Shown: positions 1 to 6,530 of the stretch, one piece after another
Layout of the letters: every line of letters starts with the position of its first letter
Position numbering within the stretch: position 1 is the first letter of the stretch
Assembly: GCA_016764015.1 (NCBI GenBank)
Contig: JAESSR010000116.1
Span: 1-7,182 of the forward strand
Direction: 5' to 3'
Origin: Phycisphaerales bacterium
GTDB taxonomy: Bacteria > Planctomycetota > Phycisphaerae > Phycisphaerales > UBA1924
Length of the DNA stretch: 7,182 bases
Notes under the pieces: model-generated
The model's database searches: none
Told to the model about the DNA's origin: nothing
What the model saw: the letters and a program-made list of their open reading frames with translations, nothing else
Position numbers and translations under genes: made by a program

Positions 1-191
1 AAGACACCGGCACACTCGAAGATGTCATTGAGCCGTACCTTCTGCAAATCGGTTTCCTCGCACGCACCAAACGCGGGCGGATGATCACCAATCGTGCATG
101 CAAGCACCTTGGTTTGCCCGGAATGGCGATGGATATCGCATCGGAAATGATCGAAGAAAAACCGCCGACCAAATCGATCCGCGGCTTCTAA
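1..191 (+). CDS. ruvB: RuvB C-terminal fragment, Holliday junction branch-migration helicase (5' end outside window)
   Basis: Reading from base 3 gives 62 residues ending in TAA at 189-191; the gene starts left of the window. The fragment contains [26 protein letters not shown] and a KHLGL segment. These match the conserved end of RuvB, where the C-terminal winged-helix domain contacts DNA (family pattern: D-T-x-E-D-V-x-E-P-Y-L-x-Q-x-G-F followed by R-T-x-R-G-R). RuvB is the hexameric AAA+ motor that, with RuvA, drives branch migration of Holliday junctions during recombinational repair. The ATPase motifs are not visible because they lie upstream. The tail after KHLGL runs about 24 residues, ending SIRGF, a little longer than in many RuvBs. 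The gene converges on the minus-strand gene ending at 215, with only 23 nt between stops and no hairpin terminator seen there. Confidence 0.93.
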   Translation, partial: DTGTLEDVIEPYLLQIGFLARTKRGRMITNRACKHLGLPGMAMDIASEMIEEKPPTKSIRGF

Positions 192-214
192 ATCTTTCAG
201 TTCGTCGAGTGCTT

Positions 215-970
215 TTACTTCTTGAACGCTTTGGAGAGTTCTTCTTCTGCTTCCTCTGTCAGGTACAAGATACACCCATCATTGGGCGAGATCGTCAGCT
301 TGCCCTGCATCAACGATGCCGCCACCTCAACGGGCACTGCCATCATCGATGAGCCACAGACATACTCATGGCGTTTGCGATCGGCGATTTCCATCGGAGC
401 CATCGCGTCGTCGCCTCGGGATTCGAGGAGCTCTTCGTAGATACCCAACGCGTGCTTCGGCACATCAACAACAAGCGTGTCACGCTTGGCACGAAGCTCA
501 GCGAGCTTATCAGCAATTTCGTCGGCTCGTTTTTGACGATCGGTCTCGGCAACACCCCTCACCTTATCGCGATCGGTCTTTGACGCATCCAAATCTGCAA
601 ACTTGGCATTGAGCGCTTCGATCTTCTCGAGCCCTTCGATCGCCTGCTCGTCGTGGGTTGCTCGTTGCTCTTTGAGGTTGTTCACTTCAGAGAGGAACGC
701 TTTGTATTCTTTGTTGGTGCTTGCATTGTTCATCTTCTCACGAAGTTCATCAATGTGCACCTTGAGCCGCTCGCCTTCACCCTCAGCGTTTGAAGTGGTC
801 GCTTTGAGCTGGCGGATTTGTGTTTGTAGTGATTCAGATTGCGTGCCGAGATCAGCGAGTTTCTTGGTTTGCTCACCAAGGAATCGTTCCGCGGATTCAA
901 GTCTTTCTTGAAGACCTCGGATTTCGATATCGACTCGGAACAAACAAAGCAACTGGGTCGTCACGGACAT
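215..970 (-). CDS. CdsZ/DUF164-like coiled-coil protein with degenerate C-terminal zinc ribbon
   Basis: A 251-aa protein. Residues about 15-165 are charged and heptad-like, predicting a long coiled-coil hairpin. Residues 80-100 (NNASTNKEYKAFLSEVNNLK) match the hallmark turn of the C4-type zinc-ribbon (DUF164/CdsZ) family, roughly V-x-x-x-K-E-Y-x-A-L-x-x-E. The C-terminal segment (about 200-237) has the ribbon layout and the family ending G-x-I-L-Y. However, the usual CxxC...CxxC reads C205-G-S-S208 and S228-P-N-D231, so one of four ligands remains; an extra C233 replaces the usual Arg. Zinc binding is therefore doubtful. Members are cytosolic; CdsZ of Chlamydia has been linked to regulation, but no function can be assigned here. 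An ATG ten codons upstream (1000) is in frame. I chose 970 because AGGAGA lies 5 nt before it and the extra residues look non-conserved. It follows cdsA by 48 nt and is probably the last gene of the cluster. Confidence 0.82.
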   Translation of the reverse strand: MSVTTQLLCLFRVDIEIRGLQERLESAERFLGEQTKKLADLGTQSESLQTQIRQLKATTSNAEGEGERLKVHIDELREKMNNASTNKEYKAFLSEVNNLKEQRATHDEQAIEGLEKIEALNAKFADLDASKTDRDKVRGVAETDRQKRADEIADKLAELRAKRDTLVVDVPKHALGIYEELLESRGDDAMAPMEIADRKRHEYVCGSSMMAVPVEVAASLMQGKLTISPNDGCILYLTEEAEEELSKAFKK

Positions 971-975
971 GCATC

Positions 976-981
976 TCTCCT
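976..981 (-). promoter_or_regulatory. Ribosome binding site deciding the 970 start
   Basis: Minus-strand AGGAGA ends 5 nt before the ATG at 970-968. No comparable site precedes the in-frame ATG at 1000, which supports the shorter 251-aa product. Confidence 0.7.
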
Positions 982-1018
982 GAGCGGGTGTCTCGATCAT
1001 GGTATCAGTCTAGACCCC

Positions 1019-1948
1019 TCAACCACCGAGCGTGGTGCCTGCACCCATATCTTGTGTCACTTGAAGCACCCAATATGCGAAGGGTGCCACCAGGATCGGT
1101 GAATCGATGATATCAAGCACGCCCCCGAATCCAGGCAGGCTCGTGCCTGAGTCTTTTACGCCACCATCGCGTTTGAGCAAACTCGCAACCAGATCCCCGC
1201 ATTGCCCGAGTCCGCCGATGATCACACCCATCACTCCAGAGATCATCAATGAAGGCGCATCAATCCCCGAGCGGTGCAGGAGCCACGCCCCGCCCATGCC
1301 CACCAGACCCGATGTCACCATGCCACCAGCGAGCCCTTCCCAGGTCTTCTTGGGGCTCAGCCAAGGGATCATTTTGTGCTTGCCGATAGTCGTTCCTGTG
1401 AAGAACGCACCGATATCGCATGATTTTACAGTCGCTAAAATCCAGATCATCACCCAGACCGAGTGCTCACGCCGAATCAGCACGAACAGTCCCAGCATCA
1501 ACCCCATGTACACATGGATGAGCAAAATGCCTGAGCCAATAGCGATCGCACCCTCTACTTGCTTGGATCGAACCGCATAAAGCATCCCGACGATAAACAC
1601 GACAACGACCGAGGTGATCCCAGCAGCGAACCCGCTTGTACCCGATGCATCCTCAGGCGTAAATCCAATGACCGCGAGACCCAAGAGCCCCACCGCAATC
1701 GCGATCCCTGTGCCGATGTCGACGCCCTTGGCCCGAAAGATTCGAGCAACCTCGCGTGAACCCATCACACTCAGAAGCACAAAAACGGGCAGGACGGTCA
1801 TGCCGGGCGGAAATGTCTCGTTGGGAAACCCTGCAGGTGCTGAAACGCCATCTAGCCACGCATCCACCCACGCGAGCACAGCGATGAGCACAATAAGCAA
1901 AGGACCAAATGTCAGACGATGTTTGAGCACGGGCAGACAATAGGACAC
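1019..1948 (-). CDS. cdsA: Phosphatidate cytidylyltransferase (CDP-diacylglycerol synthase)
   Basis: A 309-aa polytopic membrane protein. It converts phosphatidate and CTP to CDP-diacylglycerol and pyrophosphate, the branch point for all phospholipids, in the cytoplasmic membrane. Hydrophobic spans lie near residues 13-30, 50-62, 80-96, 108-125, 136-157, 165-175, 208-224, 234-250 and 284-297. The catalytic half is clear: D178-x3-F182-x-G with G189-K190, SPKKTWEG at 198-205, and the CDS signature from GD at 250-251 through LLKRDGGVKDSGTSLPG at 257-273 to LD at 278-279. Two signature positions differ from the common form: P-G-H-G-G is PGFGG (F274), and L-D-R-I-D is LDIID (I280). The metal-binding Asp and Lys-Asp positions are kept. 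The start is GTG with only weak Shine-Dalgarno support (AGAGG about 14 nt upstream); a GTG at 1930 is an alternative. It begins 17 nt after the uppS stop, the common uppS-cdsA arrangement. Confidence 0.93.
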   Translation of the reverse strand: MSYCLPVLKHRLTFGPLLIVLIAVLAWVDAWLDGVSAPAGFPNETFPPGMTVLPVFVLLSVMGSREVARIFRAKGVDIGTGIAIAVGLLGLAVIGFTPEDASGTSGFAAGITSVVVVFIVGMLYAVRSKQVEGAIAIGSGILLIHVYMGLMLGLFVLIRREHSVWVMIWILATVKSCDIGAFFTGTTIGKHKMIPWLSPKKTWEGLAGGMVTSGLVGMGGAWLLHRSGIDAPSLMISGVMGVIIGGLGQCGDLVASLLKRDGGVKDSGTSLPGFGGVLDIIDSPILVAPFAYWVLQVTQDMGAGTTLGG

Positions 1949-1965
1949 TTATGCCCGAATTGCCT

Positions 1966-2817
1966 CTAGGAATCGCCCTGATCGCCATCAAGCCCGCCAA
2001 ATCGACGCTTGCGCAAGGCATACGCCCGGACGGCTGTCAGCCAGGATTGCTCATCAAAGTCAGGCCAATACTGATCGACAACATACAACTCGGCGTAGCT
2101 AATCTGCCAGAGCAGGTAGTTGCTGATCCGAAAATCGCCTCCGGTCCGGATGAGCATGTCTGGATCGGGGATACCAGCTGTGTAAAGCGAGTCCGAAACG
2201 AGTGCGTGGTCGATATCATCTGTGTTGATCTCACCATTTACGACACGCTGAGCGATTGATTTGATCGCGTCAACAATCTCATCGCGCGAGCCATAGTTCA
2301 CCGCAAGGCACAGCGTGAGCCCGGTGCAATTCTTCGTTGCATCTTCGAGCCGATCGAGTGATTCCACCACATCGCTTGGCATGCCTTTGCGCCGACCAAT
2401 GATCCGCACGCAGATATTGTGCCTCACAAAGTGCTCGCGCTCACCATCGCAATACGCGATGCATAACTCCATCAACGCCTGAATCTCATCATCCGGGCGC
2501 GACCAGTTTTCCGAACTAAACGAATAGAGTGTGAGTGCTTCGATACCGAGCTTGGCGCAGGTTTCGATCGCGGTGCGGACGCTCGCTGTGCCGTTCTTGT
2601 GCCCGAATATCCGTGGGAATCCGCGTTCTTGGGCCCATCGTCCGTTGCCGTCCATAATGACCGCCACATGGCGAGGTATCTTCATTGGATGCACATCGGG
2701 GAGCAATATATCAGGCTGAGCCTCGGCAGGAAACTTGGCACGAATCCTAGCGTACGCCTGTATCGCTTCTGGATCAGTAAAACCCGTTCCTGTTGCTGGT
2801 GATGCTGTCTCGCTCAC
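1966..2817 (-). CDS. uppS: Isoprenyl transferase (undecaprenyl diphosphate synthase type)
   Basis: A 283-aa cytosolic cis-prenyltransferase. It extends farnesyl diphosphate with isopentenyl diphosphate to the long polyprenyl diphosphate that carries peptidoglycan and other envelope precursors. Motifs in order: HVAVIMDGNGRWA at 50-62 with catalytic Asp56; FGHKNG at 71-76; LYSFSSENWSRP at 97-108; NYGSRDE at 174-180; then IRTGGDFRISNYLLWQ at 223-238 and YAELYV at 241-246, followed by WPDF, the substrate- and metal-binding C-terminal signature. The core is complete. Residues 1-46 before MKIPRHVAVIMDG are an extra N-terminal stretch that many family members lack, so a start at Met45 is formally possible. 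The GTG start at 2817 is preferred because AGAGGAG (2824-2830, minus strand) sits 6 nt upstream, in the 21-nt gap after purA. Exact chain length of the product cannot be read from sequence. Confidence 0.95.
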   Translation of the reverse strand: MSETASPATGTGFTDPEAIQAYARIRAKFPAEAQPDILLPDVHPMKIPRHVAVIMDGNGRWAQERGFPRIFGHKNGTASVRTAIETCAKLGIEALTLYSFSSENWSRPDDEIQALMELCIAYCDGEREHFVRHNICVRIIGRRKGMPSDVVESLDRLEDATKNCTGLTLCLAVNYGSRDEIVDAIKSIAQRVVNGEINTDDIDHALVSDSLYTAGIPDPDMLIRTGGDFRISNYLLWQISYAELYVVDQYWPDFDEQSWLTAVRAYALRKRRFGGLDGDQGDS

Positions 2818-2823
2818 TGCCCG

Positions 2824-2830
2824 CTCCTCT
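2824..2830 (-). promoter_or_regulatory. Ribosome binding site of uppS (GTG start)
   Basis: AGAGGAG on the minus strand, 6 nt before GTG at 2817-2815. It lies entirely in the short gap after the purA stop and supports a GTG start that includes the N-terminal extension of UppS. Confidence 0.7.
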
Positions 2831-2838
2831 GCGTGTAC

Positions 2839-4173
2839 TCAATCCCGAATGATCGTCTGCTCACGATCTGGACCTACCGAAACGATCCCGACTCGGACAC
2901 CAACAAAGTCTTCGATGCGTTTGATATACGCCTTGGCCTCATCCGGGAGTTCGTCAAAAGTCCGTGCTCCAGTAATATCTTGGGAAAACCCGGGCATGGT
3001 TTCATACACAGGCTTGGCATCGACCAACGCATATCCATCCGCAACAAACCGATCCGTCCGTCCGTCGGGCATGTCGTAGGCAATCGCCATCTTGAGCTCT
3101 GGCTCGCCAGAAAGCACATCGAGGAGCGTAATACACAGTTCCGTTGCGCCCGAGATCATCGCTGCGTACTTGAGCTGAACCAGATCGAGCCATCCGACCC
3201 GGCGCGGGCGCCCGGTGGTTGTGCCGAACTCGCGTCCACGCACGCGGATCTCATCGCCCACGCTATCGAACAACTCGGTTGGCATCGGCCCGCCTCCAAC
3301 ACGGGTCGAGTAGGCCTTGACTACACCAATGATCCGCCCGATACACTGCGGCGGCACCCCGGTGCCCGGGCCCATCCCCAACGCCGACGAGTTCGAACTC
3401 GTCACATACGGGAATGTCCCATGATCGACATCGAGCATCGTCGCATTGGCACCCTCAAACAAAATCGTTCCACCCGCTTTGCGAACATCATCGAGCAGAT
3501 ACGCTGTATCTTTGATCATCGGGCGGAGCTGCTCGCCGAGCGCGATCATCTCATCAGCAATCACATCGGCATCAAAGACAGTCTCCCCGTCCGGACGCAA
3601 GGCTGCAAAGATCGCGTTCTTCATAGAGCAGATCATGCTGAGTTTTTCGCGCAGGATCGCTGGTCGGAGCAGATCACCGATCCGGATCGCAGTCGCCCGC
3701 TGAACCTTGTCGGCGTATGCCGGGCCGATCCCGCGTTTGGTCGTGCCGATCGCGGCGATCACGCCTTTACTCTCTGTCTTTTCAGGTACCGAAGTGCTCA
3801 GCAACTCCTCACGGAGCGCATCTTCTTCTTTGTGGTACGGCATCACTACATGGGCACGATCCGAGACCACCAGCTTGGAGACATCCACGCCACGATCAGA
3901 GAGGGTTTTCATCTCTTCGAGCAATCTTGCGGGATCGACGACCACCCCATTGCCAACGACTGCATAGACCCCGGGAGATAATATCCCCGAGGGCACCAGA
4001 TGTAGGGCGTATCGCTCGCCGCCAACAACCACCGAGTGCCCTGCATTGGCACCGCCGTTATATCGAACGACCGCGTCAAACTGAGGCGCAAGCAAATCGA
4101 CCAGCTTGCCCTTGCCCTCGTCGCCCCACTGAAGTCCTACCACCGCTGACGCATTCTTTGTACACGCTTGCAT
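2839..4173 (-). CDS. purA: Adenylosuccinate synthetase
   Basis: A 444-aa cytosolic enzyme of de novo AMP synthesis: IMP + aspartate + GTP gives adenylosuccinate + GDP + phosphate. Motifs in order: WGDEGKGK at 16-23 (Asp18 the catalytic acid, P-loop-like), NGGANAGHSVV at 39-49 (His46), TTKRGIGPAYADK at 144-156, GANATMLDVDHGTFPYVTSS at 241-260, STRVGGGPMPTE at 289-300 (aspartate-binding loop), GREFGTTTGRPRR at 313-325 and SVGPDR at 432-437 near the end. All key residues are present and the length matches the usual about 430. The frame stays open to 4335, but family alignment places the start a few residues before VVGLQWGDEGKGK, favouring ATG at 4173. GGAG lies 11 nt upstream, rather far. An in-frame ATG at 4224 has AGGAGG only 2 nt before it, and one at 4239 is also possible. 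First gene of the cluster. Confidence 0.96.
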   Translation of the reverse strand: MQACTKNASAVVGLQWGDEGKGKLVDLLAPQFDAVVRYNGGANAGHSVVVGGERYALHLVPSGILSPGVYAVVGNGVVVDPARLLEEMKTLSDRGVDVSKLVVSDRAHVVMPYHKEEDALREELLSTSVPEKTESKGVIAAIGTTKRGIGPAYADKVQRATAIRIGDLLRPAILREKLSMICSMKNAIFAALRPDGETVFDADVIADEMIALGEQLRPMIKDTAYLLDDVRKAGGTILFEGANATMLDVDHGTFPYVTSSNSSALGMGPGTGVPPQCIGRIIGVVKAYSTRVGGGPMPTELFDSVGDEIRVRGREFGTTTGRPRRVGWLDLVQLKYAAMISGATELCITLLDVLSGEPELKMAIAYDMPDGRTDRFVADGYALVDAKPVYETMPGFSQDITGARTFDELPDEAKAYIKRIEDFVGVRVGIVSVGPDREQTIIRD

Positions 4174-4207
4174 GATGTGTCCATCTCCATAGAGTTGGTG
4201 AGAAAAG

Positions 4208-4286
4208 ATTATCGGTACTACCATAGCCTCCTGGCTCATCAACACCAAGACAGCAGACCCACATCGGTTCGCTTTGTACCGATTAT
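4208..4286. repeat. Imperfect inverted repeat GTACCGAT(A/T)AT, possible operator or paired promoter elements
   Basis: GTACCGATAAT on the minus strand (4208-4218) and GTACCGATTAT on the plus strand (4276-4286) match at 10 of 11 positions and point outward toward the two divergent genes. Further ATCGGT or ACCGAT copies lie at 4263-4268 and 4342-4347. The function, whether operator or shared core-promoter sequence, is inferred only. Confidence 0.35.
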
Positions 4287-4363
4287 TCCGTTCAGGCAAG
4301 GCTATTGGTTCGCTCAAGCGATCGAGTGGATTCAAAATACAACCGATGTATCAGGTATCCACT

Positions 4364-4371
4364 AAGAGGAG
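4364..4371 (+). promoter_or_regulatory. Ribosome binding site of the small zinc-ribbon gene
   Basis: AAGAGGAG ends 6 nt before the ATG at 4378. This near-consensus site is the main evidence, with the cysteine pattern, that the short reading frame is translated. Confidence 0.75.
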
Positions 4372-4377
4372 ACGGTT

Positions 4378-4551
4378 ATGGCAGACCCTAAAATGGTCCG
4401 AATTATGTGCCCCAATCTGACATGCCGAAAGGTATTGTCGATCCCTGAACTCGCACGAGGGAAGACTGTCCGCTGCAAAGCCTGCGGCACCAATATCCGT
4501 GTGCCCAACTCCAAGCCTTCGTCATCCCCATCAAGCACGGATGCTTCCTGA
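4378..4551 (+). CDS. Small zinc-ribbon protein (57 aa), function unknown
   Basis: The ATG-to-TGA frame gives 57 residues. Residues 10-43 form a short zinc ribbon: C11-P-N-L-T-C16, then IPELARGKTVRC, with C33-K-A-C36-G and IRVP at 41-44. The four cysteines and the spacing between knuckles (P-E-x-x-x-G-K-x-V-R-C-x-x-C-G) resemble the short zinc-finger modules (MJ0042-like) that are abundant in Planctomycetota, often at the N-terminus of larger proteins. Here the module stands alone, followed only by a Ser/Pro/Lys-rich tail (45-57). The first knuckle is C-x4-C rather than the usual C-x2-C. There is no signal peptide or membrane span, so it is probably cytosolic. Zn binding is likely; a nucleic-acid or protein target is unknown. 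It is monocistronic: divergent from purA and closed by the hairpin at 4580-4612. A strong ribosome binding site precedes it. Confidence 0.82.
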   Translation: MADPKMVRIMCPNLTCRKVLSIPELARGKTVRCKACGTNIRVPNSKPSSSPSSTDAS

Positions 4552-4579
4552 GAATCCATCCAGATAGACCTAAATGAAC

Positions 4580-4612
4580 AAAGAGCACCATCATGTTGAT
4601 GGTGCTCTTTTT
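4580..4612. terminator. Strong rho-independent terminator, probably shared by convergent genes
   Basis: AAAGAGCACCATCA (4580-4593) pairs perfectly over 14 bp with TGATGGTGCTCTTT (4597-4610) across a TGT loop, and the plus strand continues into a T run (4608-4612). It lies 28 nt after the zinc-ribbon stop. Read on the minus strand, the same hairpin lies about 40 nt after the kinase stop and ends in TTT then GTTCATTTA. It may therefore terminate both directions, though less well for the kinase. Confidence 0.88.
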
Positions 4613-4652
4613 ATGTTTATGTTTCGTCAACTATAATTATGATCAGAGACTC

Positions 4653-6530
4653 CTACTCATCACTGATTGCATTCGCTATACGATCACGCCAGATCGTGTC
4701 TGCTGGCGCAAACTCTTCGATGAGAGATGATGCCACAAGAAGATGTGATTTACTCTTGAGCGCATCCTCGCCGCGGTACCACATGCCAAGCATCTCATGC
4801 CAAAGTGCCAACTGAATCGGTGAAGCTTGTTCGATATCAATCGACGCGATATACTCTTCTGCTACTTCGATCCGTTGATTGAATATTTTCTCTGCATACT
4901 CTGGGTCATTCTCAATGACCCCACTTGTCGAAATCATCTGGAGAAAAAACAGGTTCGATGCTGTTAGACTCTCGTCCTCACCGGTCTTGATGGAATCACT
5001 CCATGCTTTCATGAATAATTTGACGAGCGTTGCCTTGTCTTGTATCTGCTGAACACGATCTTGTTCAAGTACAATCTTCCCGTTGAGTTGCTCGATGCTC
5101 AGAGTAGATTCCGCCTGTGCTCTTTCGTATCGAATACTAGCCTGCGCGTTCACCCATCCCCCCACTCCAACGCCGACACTCAATACAATGAGTGCGAAGA
5201 GCACAACAACAAGCGGATTTCGCCGCGAGAATAACTGGGTTTTCACCACAACTGAACGATCAAGCCACGGAAGAGAGCGAAATGCTAAATAATCTTCTAA
5301 ATCTTGAGCGATCATCCCTGAACTCGGATATCGTTGAGACGATTCGACGGCAAGGGCACGATAGATGATGCATTGGAGCCTATGATCAACTGCCCAATCA
5401 TCGATACGCTTAGGACCACCCTCATTGCGTTCTTCGAGCCAAGTCAGGGCTTCTGCGACCGTGTCGCCGTTGGGAAACTTGCCCGTCATCAGCCAATAGA
5501 GGATGCCACCGAGTGCGTATACATCGACCGATGGCATTGAACCATCCGATATTTGATCGAACTGCTCTGGGGCCATAAAAGCAAGCGAACCTCGCGTGCC
5601 ATAGTGGCTGCACAATCTTGGGTCAGATGAAACCGAATGAGCAATACCAAAATCTGTAATCACAGGCTCATCATCGCGATTCATGAGTATGTTGGTCGGT
5701 TTGATATCACGATGGATAACGCCAGCAGAATGAGCACTCTGAACACCCTTTGCTAGATCAATAACGATCTTGCATGCCTGCTGAGCCGTGAGCGGAGCCC
5801 GGCGTTGCTTGATCCAAGCGTCGAGGGGCCGTCCTTCGATCAGTTCATAAGTGACATAGGATTTTCCATCCTCTGACTCTCCTTGATCGATGACTCTCGC
5901 AAGGTTTTTATGACGAACACGCCGAGCACGAGCACCCTCTTTCTTGCTCCGGGCAGGATCTGAATCTGAGTGAAATATCTTTAACGCAACAAGCGAAGGC
6001 ATCCCATCTTCTTGAAACACTCGATCGGTTGCTTCATAGACAGTCCCTTGATTCCCGCTGCCGAGAATCCGCCTGAGTTCATATCGAGTTTGCCCGTCGT
6101 GCCCTTTTCGCCCAAATTGGGCTGGTAGTTGAACAAAGCTCTGCTGAACTCCCAAGATGGATTCTCGCAGAAGTACGCTCACTTTCTCCGACTCAATCAC
6201 CTTCGATTCGGGGACTGAGGGAGAGGTTGCTTCCAATATCACCTCGACTGCCTTCTCGTGCGAAAGGCCACTCGATGTCAACCCACGGATACTGATCTCG
6301 ATTGCTGCATCTCGGACTGCATCATCCTCGATAATAAAGGGGATTGAATCGGTGAGTTCATTGATCTCGATTGGATGCCCTGCGTTGAGTCGGCGATTGG
6401 CAATCACATACATCGCTTCAACAATATCGTCAGACTCTCCCTGCTGTGCATCAAAGAATATCTTGTCGAGTGGGATTGATCGATCAGGAAACTTTTCAGC
6501 GATCCCCACGAATCTATTAACGATCCTCAT
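4653..6530 (-). CDS. Transmembrane Ser/Thr protein kinase linked to a sigma factor
   Basis: A 625-aa protein. Residues 1-145 are an unrecognised cytosolic region. The Hanks-type kinase domain runs about 150-415: glycine loop GSGNQG (157-162), VALK with ATP-binding Lys184, catalytic loop HRDIKPTN (273-280, Asp275), DFG (293-295), a Thr/Ser-containing activation segment, and APE (320-322) followed by DVYALGGILYWLMTGKFP. All catalytic residues are present, so it should be active on Ser/Thr. A single membrane span lies at about 439-459 and is followed by a coiled-coil stretch (about 466-500) and a mostly helical tail to 625. Topology with the kinase inside puts the tail outside, as in PknB-like receptors. 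No PASTA repeats are seen; a divergent TPR-like tail is possible. The start overlaps the sigma gene by 14 nt and has AAGGAGG 9 nt upstream, so translation is probably coupled. The natural target is the partner sigma factor, by inference. Confidence 0.93.
   Translation of the reverse strand: MRIVNRFVGIAEKFPDRSIPLDKIFFDAQQGESDDIVEAMYVIANRRLNAGHPIEINELTDSIPFIIEDDAVRDAAIEISIRGLTSSGLSHEKAVEVILEATSPSVPESKVIESEKVSVLLRESILGVQQSFVQLPAQFGRKGHDGQTRYELRRILGSGNQGTVYEATDRVFQEDGMPSLVALKIFHSDSDPARSKKEGARARRVRHKNLARVIDQGESEDGKSYVTYELIEGRPLDAWIKQRRAPLTAQQACKIVIDLAKGVQSAHSAGVIHRDIKPTNILMNRDDEPVITDFGIAHSVSSDPRLCSHYGTRGSLAFMAPEQFDQISDGSMPSVDVYALGGILYWLMTGKFPNGDTVAEALTWLEERNEGGPKRIDDWAVDHRLQCIIYRALAVESSQRYPSSGMIAQDLEDYLAFRSLPWLDRSVVVKTQLFSRRNPLVVVLFALIVLSVGVGVGGWVNAQASIRYERAQAESTLSIEQLNGKIVLEQDRVQQIQDKATLVKLFMKAWSDSIKTGEDESLTASNLFFLQMISTSGVIENDPEYAEKIFNQRIEVAEEYIASIDIEQASPIQLALWHEMLGMWYRGEDALKSKSHLLVASSLIEEFAPADTIWRDRIANAISDE

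Larger units (their letters stand above)
4174..4377. promoter_or_regulatory. Divergent intergenic region between purA and the zinc-ribbon gene, probable two-way promoter
   Basis: This 204-nt stretch must hold the promoters of both flanking genes. On the minus strand GATAAT (4208-4213), 34 nt before the purA ATG, is a plausible -10 box. On the plus strand GATTAT (4281-4286) is the mirror candidate for the gene at 4378. Neither has a good -35 hexamer 16-18 nt upstream, so both calls are weak. The open frame continuing from purA to 4335 looks non-coding, with no family similarity that I recognise. No riboswitch-like fold was recognised. Confidence 0.4.

Noticed and set aside
98..352. Plus-strand frame of 84 codons overlapping the end of ruvB
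   Set aside because: It is out of frame with ruvB and antisense to the CdsZ-like gene, with no supporting signal.
1107..1580. Plus-strand open frame of 157 codons opposite cdsA
   Set aside because: Pro/Ser/Thr-rich antisense shadow of a membrane protein gene; no ribosome binding site and no family similarity seen.
1653..2021. Minus-strand frame of 122 codons spanning the uppS-cdsA junction
   Set aside because: It overlaps the ends of two well-supported genes in another frame, and its Cys/Arg-rich translation resembles nothing.
2833..3981. Long plus-strand open frame of 382 codons opposite purA
   Set aside because: It is entirely antisense to purA, whose motifs are unmistakable. The translation is Arg/His-rich with no recognisable domain and is a by-product of the codon bias of purA.
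4174..4335. N-terminal extension of PurA to 498 aa
   Set aside because: The added 54 residues precede the normal family start, show no similarity and cover the probable promoter. The shorter 444-aa form fits the family length.
4403..4630. Minus-strand frame of 75 codons across the zinc-ribbon gene and terminator
   Set aside because: It is antisense to a gene with a clear cysteine motif and ribosome binding site, and its start lies inside the terminator region.
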